Notes: generated by a model not told the origin, from the letters alone. 64,000 bases of DNA from Nitrosomonas sp. Nm33 (GCF_900107265.1 NZ_FNPJ01000005.1:21924-85923), one strand, 5' to 3'. Counted from the stretch's first letter, positions 1 to 9,649 are shown. Numbers and translations: made by a program.

Positions 1-785
1 CACTAGCTGGAACCAGTTATCCCATCGATCGTGAAATGGTCGCACAAACGCTTGGTTTTGATGGTATTTGCCTAAACTCGCTCGATGCCGTATCGGATCG
101 TGATTTTGCAATTGAATTTTGTACCTGCGCAGCATTGATCATGACCCATCTTTCGCGCTTTTCTGAAGAACTGATTATCTGGATGAGTTCTGCCTTCAAT
201 TTTATTCAACTGGCAGATCGTTTCTGTACAGGTTCATCCATTATGCCGCAAAAGAAAAATCCTGATGTACCTGAACTGGTCAGGGGAAAAACAGGGCGTA
301 TTAATGGTCATCTGGTTGCATTGCTGACGCTGATGAAATCCCAGCCACTTGCCTACAACAAGGATAATCAGGAAGACAAAGAGCCACTATTTGATACTGT
401 TGATACCTTGGTAGATACACTCCGTATTTATACGGATATGCTTCCTGGCATAACCGTAAATAATGACGTCATGCGTAACGCGGCAATGCGGGGCTATGCC
501 ACAGCAACCGATTTGGCAGACTATCTGGTCAAAAAGGGTCTCCCCTTCCGTGATGCCCATGAAATCGTCGCTAAAACGGTTCGTTTTGCTGAAAATAAAA
601 GCTGTGATTTAAGCGAACTTTCGCTGTCTGAATTGAAGCAGTTCTCATCTATCATCGAGCAGGATATTTTTTCGATTTTAACACTTGAAGGCTCAATGAA
701 AAGCCGCAACCACCCTGGTGGAACAGCACCAGCGCAGGTCCGTGCAGCGATTATGCAGGCCAGAAAAGATTTATCTAATCATTGA
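1..785 (+). CDS. argH: argininosuccinate lyase, C-terminal part (5' cut by window edge)
   Basis: Argininosuccinate lyase splits argininosuccinate into arginine and fumarate, the last step of arginine synthesis in the cytoplasm. The reading frame is open from base 3, where it reads [11 protein letters not shown], so the N-terminal part lies outside the window and about 261 residues are visible. The family signature [11 protein letters not shown], the mobile loop carrying the catalytic serine, is encoded near 236-270. The C-terminal helical domain is intact and ends in the usual [10 protein letters not shown] region. The TGA stop at 783-785 touches the first base of a MITE, so the gene's natural downstream sequence has been displaced. 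Identification is secure from the motif and full-length similarity; only the start is missing. Confidence 0.96.
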   Translation, partial: LAGTSYPIDREMVAQTLGFDGICLNSLDAVSDRDFAIEFCTCAALIMTHLSRFSEELIIWMSSAFNFIQLADRFCTGSSIMPQKKNPDVPELVRGKTGRINGHLVALLTLMKSQPLAYNKDNQEDKEPLFDTVDTLVDTLRIYTDMLPGITVNNDVMRNAAMRGYATATDLADYLVKKGLPFRDAHEIVAKTVRFAENKSCDLSELSLSELKQFSSIIEQDIFSILTLEGSMKSRNHPGGTAPAQVRAAIMQARKDLSNH

Positions 786-1023
786 ACTTAAAACTGCAAT
801 TGACTGCTTGATTGGAGAGCTAAGCCCATGACATATAGCAGCATTTTCGAAATTTTCTCATTCACCAGAATGGTGGAGCCGCTACAAGGTGTATCATATG
901 TCGCTTCAGGCGCGAATGCGGCGTTGCTCTTCGTTGCAGGGGATGGCCCTGTGGCTTCATCGTGCCTTGCCTCGCATCTGGATCACCACACGCTCCACCC
1001 CGTCCAATTGCGGTATTTAGGTT
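785..1023 (+). repeat. MITE family 1, copy a (239 bp)
   Basis: This is a non-autonomous element with imperfect terminal inverted repeats: the left end reads AACTTAAAACTGCAATTGAC and the reverse complement of the right end reads AACCTAAATACCGCAATTGG. A second copy at 43435-43663 matches it along its length. The 65-codon open frame inside (828-1025) follows the repeat rather than a gene and is not called. The element starts at the argH stop and ends 5 bases before the next ATG, so it forms the whole intergenic region. Confidence 0.85.
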
Positions 1024-1028
1024 AAATC

Positions 1029-1943
1029 ATGATTCGATCATCCAGTAACTTATCTTCCCAGTCTCCCTGGCTAGAGATCGCAGAACAAATCTGTAGTTCT
1101 TTGAATACTCATTTTGTTCTGGAAAAGATCAATGCTGTTGGCGGCGGATGTATCAACGAGACTTACCATATTCAAGGTAATGAGCAGCACTATTTTGTCA
1201 AACTGAACAAAGCAAGCAATCTGCCAATGTTTGAGGCAGAAGCGGCTGGTCTTAAAGAAATACAAAATTCTCATACCTTGCGCGTTCCTGAACCCAAGTG
1301 CTGGGGTCGTAATGATTTCAGTGCCTGGCTGGTGCTGGAATACCTGGACTTAAGGCATACACCCAATCAACATGCGGAAGCATTAGGTACAGGACTGGCC
1401 AGTATGCATCGTACTTTCTCTGACCAGTTCGGGTGGTTTCGTAATAATACAATTGGTTCAACTTTACAGAAAAATGACCGTTCTTCTGATTGGATTCATT
1501 TCTGGCGTCATAATCGGTTAGGATATCAACTCCAGCTTGCTCAGATAAACGACTATAAAGGCAAACTACAAACCCAGGGTGAGCGGCTTATAGCCGATCT
1601 GGACGTGTTCTTTACTGGATCACGTATCAACGCATGCCTATTGCATGGTGATCTATGGAGTGGCAATTACTCGTTTGATTCGACAGGACAACCTGTACTA
1701 TTTGATCCTGCCGTATACTATGGAGATCGAGAAGCTGATCTTGCGATGACTGAGCTTTTCGGGGGATTCCCGCCCCAGTTCTACGCGAGCTATCAAGACG
1801 CCTATCCGCTTGAGGTGGGCTACCGTACTCGCAAAACACTTTACAATCTTTACCATGTTTTAAATCATCTGAATCTGTTTGGAAGTGGATACCTGCGCCA
1901 GGCAGAGCAAATGATGGATAGATTGCTTGCTGAGATAAGATAA
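1029..1943 (+). CDS. fructosamine/ketosamine-3-kinase family protein
   Basis: This is a 304-residue member of the fructosamine-kinase family (PF03881), which has the aminoglycoside-phosphotransferase fold. Relatives phosphorylate sugars attached to protein amines as a protein-repair step in the cytoplasm; the substrate here is not known. Visible motifs are the nucleotide-binding FVKLN (Lys58), the catalytic loop HGDLWSGN (206-213) and the metal-binding DPAVYYGDREAD (226-237). Length is typical for bacterial members. The ATG follows a MITE by only 5 bases, and the only Shine-Dalgarno-like string (TTTAGG) lies within the MITE's right end. Expression may therefore depend on the inserted element. 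Family assignment is firm, physiological role is not. Confidence 0.88.
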   Translation: MIRSSSNLSSQSPWLEIAEQICSSLNTHFVLEKINAVGGGCINETYHIQGNEQHYFVKLNKASNLPMFEAEAAGLKEIQNSHTLRVPEPKCWGRNDFSAWLVLEYLDLRHTPNQHAEALGTGLASMHRTFSDQFGWFRNNTIGSTLQKNDRSSDWIHFWRHNRLGYQLQLAQINDYKGKLQTQGERLIADLDVFFTGSRINACLLHGDLWSGNYSFDSTGQPVLFDPAVYYGDREADLAMTELFGGFPPQFYASYQDAYPLEVGYRTRKTLYNLYHVLNHLNLFGSGYLRQAEQMMDRLLAEIR

Positions 1944-2086
1944 AGTTTTGGTGCAGAGCTTTACTATTTTTTGCCTGATTGTAAAGGCATGAGAGACACT
2001 ATAGAATAAAATCAAAGTCGGATTAAACGTTATAATAATTAATTAATTAGACTCTTTGTTATTTAACGAATCAAATAGGGACTGTT

Positions 2087-3604
2087 ATGGCACAAAGCTC
2101 AACAAATATTTCCAAGCGTCTTAAAAGCCTCGAAAAACATCTTGCCGAAGAACATCCGGATAATCCGGTATTGGCTAAGGCAGTTCACAGTTTTCGCAAA
2201 CTAGATCACGTAGCCCAGAATATCGGTTTACTGGATAGAAACGAATCTTACGCAACCTATGTCACCTGGTGGCCGATGATTGCGGTACTGGGAACATTCT
2301 CAGCTGGCAAATCAACTTTTATCAATTCTTACCTGGGCCTGCATTTGCAACGCACGGGTAATCAAGCAGTCGATGATAAATTTACGGTTATTTGCTACAG
2401 TAGCCACGATGAAGTTAAAACGTTACCGGGCGTAGCATTGGATGCTGATCCGCGTTTCCCTTTTTACCAAATCAGTCGAAGTATCGCAGAGATTTCAGAA
2501 GCCGGTCCTCAGCGCATTGATGCTTACATCCAGCTAAAAACGTGTCCTTCTGAAAAAATCCGTGGCAAGATTTTGATTGACTCTCCTGGATTTGATGCGG
2601 ATAGTCAACGTAACGCCACTTTACGTCTGACGCAGCATATCATTGATTTATCCGATCTGGTGCTTGTATTTTTTGATGCACGCCACCCCGAGCCAGGCGC
2701 CATGAAAGATACTTTGGAATATCTGGTAGCAGGCACCATTAATCGCGCTGACGCCAATAAATTCGTTTATATCCTTAATCAAATGGATGTGACCGCGAAA
2801 GAAGACAATCCTGAAGAAGTCGTCTCTGCCTGGCAGCGTTCCTTGGCGCAAGCAGGTTTATTTGCTGGCAAGTTTTACCGGATTTATAATCCTGAAGCCG
2901 CTACGCCGATTGAAGATCCACTCATCCGGGAACGTTATGAGAATAAACGTGAAGAAGATATGGCGGAGCTCAATACGCGTATGCAGCAAATTGAAGTTGA
3001 ACGATCCTATCGTATAGCCGGCATGCTTGAACAAACGGCTGAAACCATCGGCAACCAGGTTATCCACAAACTTACCGGCATGCTCCAAAACTGGAAAAAA
3101 CGAGTAATTTTGTTTGATAGTATCCTATTCAGTACCTTGCTGATTTTAAGTGGCGTTGCTTTTTGGTTAACTGATAGTTGGAATCTCTTGAAAATATTTG
3201 CTGAAAATATTATGGCCTGTGAAACATCATCACTTGTTGGTCTTGGCATAATAGCGGGTGTGATGGGCTATATTCATTTCACCATTCGCAGTAAGGTAGC
3301 AGACAATATGATCAAAAAACTCCCTGCAGAATTTGGTCATGATCACACTGCCTGCAAGCAATACACCCAGGCATTCATCAAGAGTACAGCGGCTTATCGA
3401 CCCATGTTTTTACAAAAACCTGCCGGTTGGAATAACTCAAATCAAAATATTCTTGCTCAGGTGAAAAGCGAAGCCAATGACTATATCCAATCATTGAACG
3501 ATCAATTTACCAACCCTTCTGGTCACAAAGTGGAAGTTGCAGCTGAAGAGCAACCTGCAGCAGAAAGCGTCACCATACCTGAAGCCAAGGCTGAGCAAGC
3601 ATAA
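2087..3604 (+). CDS. dynamin-family GTPase, membrane-associated
   Basis: A 505-residue GTPase of the dynamin superfamily. G1/P-loop is GTFSAGKST (69-77), G3 is DSPG (165-168) and G4 is NQMD (231-234). Two hydrophobic segments near residues 340-362 and 385-405 would anchor it to the inner membrane. The C-terminus is a soluble tail rich in Glu and Ala. Bacterial dynamins bind and remodel membranes and are linked to membrane repair or stress; that role is inferred from the family. The gene stands alone, not in the tandem pair seen for many bacterial dynamin-like proteins. An AGGGA ribosome-binding site precedes the ATG, and a strong hairpin follows the gene. Confidence 0.85.
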   Translation: MAQSSTNISKRLKSLEKHLAEEHPDNPVLAKAVHSFRKLDHVAQNIGLLDRNESYATYVTWWPMIAVLGTFSAGKSTFINSYLGLHLQRTGNQAVDDKFTVICYSSHDEVKTLPGVALDADPRFPFYQISRSIAEISEAGPQRIDAYIQLKTCPSEKIRGKILIDSPGFDADSQRNATLRLTQHIIDLSDLVLVFFDARHPEPGAMKDTLEYLVAGTINRADANKFVYILNQMDVTAKEDNPEEVVSAWQRSLAQAGLFAGKFYRIYNPEAATPIEDPLIRERYENKREEDMAELNTRMQQIEVERSYRIAGMLEQTAETIGNQVIHKLTGMLQNWKKRVILFDSILFSTLLILSGVAFWLTDSWNLLKIFAENIMACETSSLVGLGIIAGVMGYIHFTIRSKVADNMIKKLPAEFGHDHTACKQYTQAFIKSTAAYRPMFLQKPAGWNNSNQNILAQVKSEANDYIQSLNDQFTNPSGHKVEVAAEEQPAAESVTIPEAKAEQA

Positions 3605-3685
3605 GAAAAGATCAAAATAAAGCAACCACCCTACTATGTTGAAAAAAGTTAACCCTGTTTTTTAAAAGACTGGTTTCTAGTCAAA

Positions 3686-3709
3686 AACCCCCGGCCTTGC
3701 CGGGGGGTT
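3686..3709 (+). terminator. GC-rich hairpin after the dynamin-like gene
   Basis: An inverted repeat of about 10 bp (aacccccggc / gccggggggtt, one-base length difference) with a CTTG-type loop lies 80 bases after the stop. It is followed by a short mixed T stretch (TTGCTTTA). It is probably an intrinsic terminator, although the T-tract is weak. Confidence 0.6.
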
Positions 3710-3718
3710 GCTTTAGTA

Positions 3719-3767
3719 AAGCGCAGACAGGATAAGCAGTATGACGAGAAGAAATCGACAAAGCTTG
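3719..3767 (+). repeat. decayed MITE family 3 fragment
   Basis: The bases around 3720-3767 (gcgcagacag ... cgacaaagc) match the middle and right part of the 103-bp family 3 element, with several changes and no right end. A family 2 MITE begins where the match stops, suggesting insertion into an older family 3 copy. Confidence 0.5.
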
Positions 3768-4021
3768 TTTTAAGCTATATTCCTATATCCCTCAGTTGGG
3801 CAGAATGAAGTGTGTGGTTTTGCGAGTGCAGGGCAAGGCGCAATGACACGGAATGATCGTTCCATTCCAAAGAGTTGCAACCGCAGTCATGGGCTTGCAA
3901 AATCGCGCAATCCTTACCAAAGCGGAAACACTCAGAAGGTAAAAATGAAATTTATAGGAAAGGTTATTATATTCGTTAATGCTACGTCAGAGCGAGCGAT
4001 GATCTGGGGAATCCAGGTTTA
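3768..4021 (+). repeat. MITE family 2, copy a (~254 bp)
   Basis: Matches the copies at 38588, 43726 and 55355. The right end (GGGGAATCCAGGTTTA) is good, while the left end is degenerate. It lies just beyond the 3' end of the convergent 113-aa membrane-protein gene. Confidence 0.75.
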
Positions 4022-4035
4022 ATTTACAATCAAAA

Positions 4036-4377
4036 TTACTTGTGCTCAGACTTGTTAGTCCTGGTTTCAATAATCTCAGCATCTTCGATTACAATGGACT
4101 TCTCTTCTCCCTCAAACTTTCCAGTTTTTTGTAGTTTGCGCCGCAGCCACCAGAATCTTATTCCTATAGCCGCAGCCACTACCACAATTAAAGCAAAAAA
4201 AATCGAAAAAAAGACCATCCCCAGCAACATCGCACCAATAAATAAAGGAAGAAGTGCTAAGAAAAATAACCAGCGTTGCCAAGGTGAACCACCGGGGACA
4301 GATCCGTTCTGCGATGACTCTGAATGCTTATAATCAATTGTCCTACTGATGATTATTTTTCTGCGATTATCGTTCAT
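4036..4377 (-). CDS. small membrane protein of unknown function
   Basis: A 113-residue protein. A charged N-terminus of about 30 residues is followed by a hydrophobic block (about residues 34-75, probably two membrane helices) and a basic then acidic cytoplasmic tail (KTGKFEGEE...IEDAEIIETR). I do not recognise a named family. Its ATG overlaps the stop codon of pepP by four bases, so the two are translationally coupled and probably transcribed together. That makes the gene likely to be real despite lacking recognisable motifs. Nothing in the sequence suggests a specific role. Confidence 0.7.
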   Translation of the reverse strand: MNDNRRKIIISRTIDYKHSESSQNGSVPGGSPWQRWLFFLALLPLFIGAMLLGMVFFSIFFALIVVVAAAIGIRFWWLRRKLQKTGKFEGEEKSIVIEDAEIIETRTNKSEHK

Positions 4378-5681
4378 TGTGTTAGCTCCTCTATTTCTGC
4401 CACCGTTTTAGGTACATCGATAGTCAGCACTTCATGACCAGCAGTTGTCACTGCCACATCATCTTCGATACGTACCCCAATATTCCAGAAATGCTGCGGA
4501 ATATTATCTGCTGGACGAATGTAACACCCTGGCTCCACTGTCAAAGTCATTCCCGGGGATAAACAGCGCCATTGACCATTTTGTTTATATTCCCCCGCAT
4601 CATGAACATCCAGTCCCAACCAATGCCCCGTACGGTGCATGTAAAAACGTTTGTAATCTTCTGATTGAATCACGTCATCCACGCTACCTTGGCAAAGCCC
4701 CAGATCAATAAATCCCTGGACCAGCACCTGTAAAGCAGCTTGATGGGGCATATCCCAGGTATTCCCTGGCTGGACTGCCGCGATTGCTGCCATTTGAGCA
4801 AAGAGCACGAGCTGATAAATATCTTTTTGTACCGAAGTAAACTTTCTATCTACCGGGAATGTACGGGTGATATCGGCTGCATAACCATTAAATTCACAAC
4901 CAGCATCGATAAGCAGCAAATCACCAGACTGTAACTGCGCATTATTTTCGATGTAATGTAACACACACGCATTGGCGCCCCCTGCCACGATAGGCGTATA
5001 AGCCGGCGCTTGTGAGCCCAACCGGCGGAACTCATGCAATAGCTCGGCTTCGATTTCATATTCATACATGCCAGGTTTAGTCTTCTGCATCGCACGACAA
5101 TGTGCTCCCGCAGAAATTTTTGCCGCATGGCGCATGAGTGAGAGCTCTTCCTCACTTTTGAACAAGCGCATTTCATCCAAAATGTGACGAATATCACGTA
5201 TTTCGTGGGGTGCTGAGACGCCGCTACGTACCCGTTCTCTTACCTGATTAACCCAGCTGATGAGGCGCGTATCCCATGTTGTGTCTTGCCCTAACATGGA
5301 ATAGATAGTGGGTTGATTCTCAAGTAGTTTGGGTATCCATTCATCCAATTTGGCTATGGGATAAGCTGCGTCAAAGCCAAATGCTTCACGTGCAGCATCG
5401 GGTCCATAGCGGAAACCATCCCAGATTTCACTTTCCTTATCTTTTTCCCGACAGAATAGTATTTGTTCAGCATTTCTCTGACCATTCTCGCAAATAATGA
5501 CCAAGACTGCTTCAGGTTCATGGAAACCCGTTAGATAATAAAAATAGCTATCGAAGCGATAGGGATAAAGAGCATCCCGATTTCTGAGTCTTACAGGAGA
5601 CGTTGCAATGATGGCAGCGCCTTTCTGCATTTGTGACAATAAGTGTAAACGCCGATCGCTAAAAGTTTTGATTTGATTCAT
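4374..5681 (-). CDS. pepP: Xaa-Pro aminopeptidase
   Basis: Aminopeptidase P removes the N-terminal residue from peptides with proline in position two; it is a cytoplasmic dinuclear-metal enzyme of the M24 pita-bread family. The 435-residue length matches the family (about 440). The N-terminal non-catalytic domain (PVRLRNRD...YFYYLTGF) is present. Expected metal ligands are visible: Asp259, Asp270, His353, Glu383 and Glu406, with the signature HRTGHWLGLDVHD at 349-361. The next gene overlaps its stop. It reads in the same direction as polA, about 60 bases downstream of it. Confidence 0.95.
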   Translation of the reverse strand: MNQIKTFSDRRLHLLSQMQKGAAIIATSPVRLRNRDALYPYRFDSYFYYLTGFHEPEAVLVIICENGQRNAEQILFCREKDKESEIWDGFRYGPDAAREAFGFDAAYPIAKLDEWIPKLLENQPTIYSMLGQDTTWDTRLISWVNQVRERVRSGVSAPHEIRDIRHILDEMRLFKSEEELSLMRHAAKISAGAHCRAMQKTKPGMYEYEIEAELLHEFRRLGSQAPAYTPIVAGGANACVLHYIENNAQLQSGDLLLIDAGCEFNGYAADITRTFPVDRKFTSVQKDIYQLVLFAQMAAIAAVQPGNTWDMPHQAALQVLVQGFIDLGLCQGSVDDVIQSEDYKRFYMHRTGHWLGLDVHDAGEYKQNGQWRCLSPGMTLTVEPGCYIRPADNIPQHFWNIGVRIEDDVAVTTAGHEVLTIDVPKTVAEIEELTQ

Positions 5682-5744
5682 AGTGGCTTGATTTTTACAG
5701 GAATCCTCAGGGAAAGCAATGCAAAATGGCTTTTTTCACAAAGA

Positions 5745-8486
5745 CTAATGCGCCTGTTCCCAATTATTACCCACACCCACTTCGACTCGAAGGGGCACAT
5801 TAAGTTTGCTGACATTTTCCATTAAATCTGGCAATACATGTTTTACAATATCGACTTCTTCATTAGGTACTTCCAAGACTAATTCATCGTGAACCTGCAT
5901 GATGAGCTTGCTGTGCATTTTTTCCTTTATCAGCCATTCATGCACAGCAATCATTGCAAGCTTAATGATATCTGCTGCAGTGCCTTGCATGGGTGCATTG
6001 ATAGCGGCACGCTCCGCTGCCAGTTTACGATTGTGATTGGCGCTGTTGATTTCCGGCAGCCATAATCGACGACCAAATACAGTCTCGACATATCCTTTCT
6101 CCCTGGCCTGCAATCGGATTCTCTGCATATATTCAGCGACCCCGGGATAACGTGCGAAATAGCGATCGATATAAATACGCGCGGCACTACGCTCAATTCC
6201 TAATTGGGTTGCCAGACCATAATCAGACATACCATAAATGAGTCCAAAATTGATTACTTTGGCATAGCGACGCTGTTCCTGATCAACCTGACCCTGCGAT
6301 ATGCCAAACACTTCCGCTGCAGTGGCACGGTGAATATCCTCATCGGCAGCAAATGCTTTAAGCAACCCATTATCCTGAGAGATATGCGCCATGATGCGCA
6401 ATTCAATCTGAGAATAATCCGCCGAAATAATACGACTACCAGGGGGTGCTATGAATGCTTCCCGAATACGTCGACCTTCCTGCCTGCGGACCGGTATATT
6501 TTGTAAATTTGGGTCATTGCTAGCCAACCTGCCGGTTACGGCAACCGCCTGCGCATAAGTGGTATGTACCCGATGGGTATTGTTATCCACCATTAAAGGT
6601 AATTTATCCGTGTAAGTCGACTTAAGTTTGGCCAGGCCACGATATTCAAGCAGAATCTTAGGTAGCGGATAATCGAGCGCGAGTTGCTGTAAAACGTCTT
6701 CATCGGTCGATGGTGAGCCTTTGGGTGTTTTCTTGATAACCGGTAATTTAAGCTGGTTAAATAAAATTTCCTGGATTTGTTTGGTCGAATTCAAATTAAA
6801 TGCTTGCCCGGCAATCAAACAAGCCTGCTGTTCCAGCGCCAGTAATTGCTTTTCCAGCTCACGGCTTAGCGCCTGGAGAAGGTCCACATCCAGCAACACC
6901 CCATTACGCTCGATCTGAAATAACACATTGAGTAACGGCATCTCGATATGGCGATAAATATAGTCGAGTTGTGTTTGACATGCCATCTTCGGGTATAAGT
7001 ATTGATGCAATTGCAGCGTAATATCAGCATCTTCTGCTGCATAGCGCGTCGCCTCATCAAGCATGACCTGATCAAATCCAATCCGACTGACACCTTTACC
7101 CGTTACTTCATCATAGGTAATCGTTTTTACACCTAAATGGCGCAATGCCATGCTATCCATATTGTGCGGATGATGGGATTCCAGCACATACGATTGCAGC
7201 AAGGTATCATGCGCAATACCATTCAGACTGATGCCACGATTAGCAAAAACATGTTTGTCGTATTTCAGATTCTGCCCAACTTTCAATTTTGCTGGATTCT
7301 CAAGCCAGGATTTCATTTTGCTCAACACAAAATTGATATTTAATTGTTGTGGCGCACCAGGAAAACAGTGAGTAAGTGGCAAATAAGCTGCTTGACCCGG
7401 TTCAATACATAACGAAATTCCTACCAATTGCGCCTGCAGTGGATTCAAACCAGTCGTTTCAGTATCGAGCGAAACCAATGGTGCTGTATCGCAATGCGCA
7501 AGCCATTTGTTCAACTGATCTTCCGTAAGAATAGTTTCATAAGCAACTGATGTGATTTCACTGGATATGGATGCTGCTGCACTGATTTGCTCTTGCTGTG
7601 CAGCAGCTAGTGGATCTGACTGAGCAGAGCCAGATTGCTTATTCTGCTGCAGCTCACGTAACCAGGTTTTAAAGTCCAGGCGTTCAAAGAGTGTTACCAG
7701 CTTTTGAGTATTCTGCGGTCTAACCACCAGATCTTCCCAATCAGTTGAAAGATTCACATCACACTTAATCGTCAGTAATGTGCGTGATATCTCTAACCAA
7801 GGCATTGCTTTGCGCAGATTTTCTCCGACGACCCCACCTATTTCACTGGCATGCGCGATGATATTATCCAGGCTGCCGTACTGGGTCAGCCACTTCACTG
7901 CAGTTTTAGGTCCCACTTTCTCAACCCCTGGAATATTATCCGTGCTGTCACCTACCAGCCCCAGGTAATCGAGTATCTGCGCAGGCATTACGCCAAACTT
8001 CTTCAATACCCCCGCCTCATCCAGAATCTCATTGCTCATGGTATTAACGAGTTTGATACCAGAATTTACCAATTGGGCGATATCTTTATCACCCGTTGAA
8101 ATAACGCATTGCATACCTGATTGCTCCGCTTTTTTAGCAAGAGTCCCGATCACATCATCTGCTTCAACTCCTTCAATTATCAGTAAAGGCCATCCCATTG
8201 CCTCGATACATTCGAGCAATGGCGCAATTTGTTCAGACAAATCTGCCGGCATGGAAGGACGATGCGCTTTGTATTGCGGATAAATATCATCACGAAAAGT
8301 TTTGCCTTTTGCATCAAACACGCACGCGCTATAATCTGCGTGGTAATCCTTGTGCAAGCGACGTAACATATTAAGTACACCGTAAATTGCGCCAGTTGGC
8401 TCATTTTGCCGGTTGCGTAAATCGGGTAGTGCATGAAAAGCACGATATAAATAAGATGAACCATCAACTAACAAAAGCGTTTTCAT
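5745..8486 (-). CDS. polA: DNA polymerase I
   Basis: A 913-residue repair and Okazaki-fragment-processing polymerase with all three classical domains. The N-terminal 5'-3' exonuclease (about 1-290) includes VEADDVIGTL and GDSTDNIPGV. The 3'-5' proofreading domain has VSLDTETTGL (exo I Asp/Glu present). The family A polymerase domain has DPNLQNIPVR, SADYSQIELR and MQVHDELVLEVP. All key acidic residues appear intact. The start ATG is 16 bases from the divergently oriented LOG-family gene, so the two promoters must overlap each other's coding ends. Confidence 0.97.
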   Translation of the reverse strand: MKTLLLVDGSSYLYRAFHALPDLRNRQNEPTGAIYGVLNMLRRLHKDYHADYSACVFDAKGKTFRDDIYPQYKAHRPSMPADLSEQIAPLLECIEAMGWPLLIIEGVEADDVIGTLAKKAEQSGMQCVISTGDKDIAQLVNSGIKLVNTMSNEILDEAGVLKKFGVMPAQILDYLGLVGDSTDNIPGVEKVGPKTAVKWLTQYGSLDNIIAHASEIGGVVGENLRKAMPWLEISRTLLTIKCDVNLSTDWEDLVVRPQNTQKLVTLFERLDFKTWLRELQQNKQSGSAQSDPLAAAQQEQISAAASISSEITSVAYETILTEDQLNKWLAHCDTAPLVSLDTETTGLNPLQAQLVGISLCIEPGQAAYLPLTHCFPGAPQQLNINFVLSKMKSWLENPAKLKVGQNLKYDKHVFANRGISLNGIAHDTLLQSYVLESHHPHNMDSMALRHLGVKTITYDEVTGKGVSRIGFDQVMLDEATRYAAEDADITLQLHQYLYPKMACQTQLDYIYRHIEMPLLNVLFQIERNGVLLDVDLLQALSRELEKQLLALEQQACLIAGQAFNLNSTKQIQEILFNQLKLPVIKKTPKGSPSTDEDVLQQLALDYPLPKILLEYRGLAKLKSTYTDKLPLMVDNNTHRVHTTYAQAVAVTGRLASNDPNLQNIPVRRQEGRRIREAFIAPPGSRIISADYSQIELRIMAHISQDNGLLKAFAADEDIHRATAAEVFGISQGQVDQEQRRYAKVINFGLIYGMSDYGLATQLGIERSAARIYIDRYFARYPGVAEYMQRIRLQAREKGYVETVFGRRLWLPEINSANHNRKLAAERAAINAPMQGTAADIIKLAMIAVHEWLIKEKMHSKLIMQVHDELVLEVPNEEVDIVKHVLPDLMENVSKLNVPLRVEVGVGNNWEQAH

Positions 8487-8502
8487 CTAGAAAAGAACCT
8501 CT

Positions 8503-9222
8503 ATGAGCTTGGAAGAAAAACTAAGCGCTGTTATATCTCTTGAGAAACCTTTGCCGACAAAAGAGTCATGGCGCGTATTTGGAATCATGTCTGAGTTTGT
8601 CGAAGGCGCAGAGCGACTAGAATTTATTCAGCCAGCAGTCAGTATATTTGGGAGCGCACGAACTGAACCAAGTCACCCTTATTATAAATTAACTGAAGCC
8701 ATTGCACGGCAATTGTCGGATGCAGGTTTCTCAGTCATTTCGGGTGGTGGCCCAGGCATCATGGAAGCAGCCAACAAAGGCGCCTTTTATGGCAAGGCTC
8801 CCAGCGTCGGCCTTAATATCCAGCTCCCTCATGAGCAACACCGCAATATTTATCAGGATGTCAGCCAAACATTCCGCCATTTTTTCGCCCGTAAGTATAT
8901 GTTTGTCAGGTTTGCGACAGCCTATATCGTCATGCCTGGAGGATTTGGTACACTGGACGAACTGATGGAAGCTCTCACACTTGTCCAGACTGGCAAAACA
9001 AGAAAAATGCCTATTATTTTAGTGTGCTCGGATTTCTGGCGTGGTCTGCTTGATTGGTTTCAGCAAGTGCTCATCCACGAAGGTTATATCTTACCAGAAG
9101 ATATGAATCTAATTCAGATCATTGATGAGCCCGCCGAGATTGTCAATGCCATCTTTCAATATTATGAAACCTCTGGCTTTGAACCCACAGCTGCCGAGAA
9201 GGAAATCCAGCTTAATTTGTAA
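8503..9222 (+). CDS. LOG-family protein (TIGR00730, cytokinin-riboside-monophosphate phosphoribohydrolase type)
   Basis: A 239-residue protein of the lysine decarboxylase-like/LOG Rossmann family, whose characterised members hydrolyse nucleotide monophosphates such as AMP or cytokinin ribotides. The two family signatures are present: GGGPGIMEAANKG (81-93) and PGGFGTLDE (145-153), which hold the catalytic Arg/Glu region. Older databases misname this family lysine decarboxylase, and the sequence gives no support for that. It is transcribed divergently from polA and followed by DUF2782 and thrB. The real substrate in this organism is unknown. Confidence 0.88.
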   Translation: MSLEEKLSAVISLEKPLPTKESWRVFGIMSEFVEGAERLEFIQPAVSIFGSARTEPSHPYYKLTEAIARQLSDAGFSVISGGGPGIMEAANKGAFYGKAPSVGLNIQLPHEQHRNIYQDVSQTFRHFFARKYMFVRFATAYIVMPGGFGTLDELMEALTLVQTGKTRKMPIILVCSDFWRGLLDWFQQVLIHEGYILPEDMNLIQIIDEPAEIVNAIFQYYETSGFEPTAAEKEIQLNL

Positions 9223-9274
9223 TAATTCACTTTGTTTGAGATAGAATGAACGCTACCATTCGCCGGAGATCAGC

Positions 9275-9649
9275 ATGCAACCTATAAAGACTACTCTATT
9301 TTTGTGTGCTATTTGTTTTACGTTGCCTGTATCCGCACAATCTACCCGGAAACCAGCTGATCAACCACCACTTCCCGAGCTGCCTGATTTAGCGCCCCAT
9401 AACGGACCAGAACTGCCTGATCTGGGGATCGATTCCTCCCTGGAACCGCAAGTAACAATTAAAGAAGGTAAAGAAGCGACTGTAGAGGAATATCGGGTCA
9501 ATGGTCAGTTATATATGATCAAAGTCATTCCTCGCATTGGCAAACCATTCTACCTTTTAAATAAACGCAGTCCTGTGGGTGAGCCACATCGAGGTGATCT
9601 TGAAGGTTATGGTGTAAACGTTCCGATGTGGGAAATTTACAGATTTTAA
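9275..9649 (+). CDS. DUF2782 family periplasmic protein
   Basis: A 124-residue protein with a signal peptide (hydrophobic residues 5-20, cleavage probably after VSA). A Pro/Leu-rich linker (PPLPELPDL...LPDLG) is followed by the conserved C-terminal domain ending PMWEIYRF. Proteins of this family sit beside polA and thrB in many beta- and gammaproteobacteria, as here, but their function is unknown. No catalytic motif is visible. Gene spacing (52 bases after the LOG gene, about 80 before thrB) is compatible with a loose operon. Confidence 0.8.
   Translation: MQPIKTTLFLCAICFTLPVSAQSTRKPADQPPLPELPDLAPHNGPELPDLGIDSSLEPQVTIKEGKEATVEEYRVNGQLYMIKVIPRIGKPFYLLNKRSPVGEPHRGDLEGYGVNVPMWEIYRF

Noticed and set aside
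828..1025. 65-codon frame that resembles the frame at 43510-43761
   Set aside because: Both lie inside family 1 MITE copies; the similarity is that of the DNA repeat. The frames use different starts and one overlaps the terminal repeat.
8503..9222. Lysine decarboxylase annotation for the LOG-family gene
   Set aside because: The GGGPGIMEAA and PGGFGTLDE motifs belong to nucleotide phosphoribohydrolases; there is no PLP-binding site.
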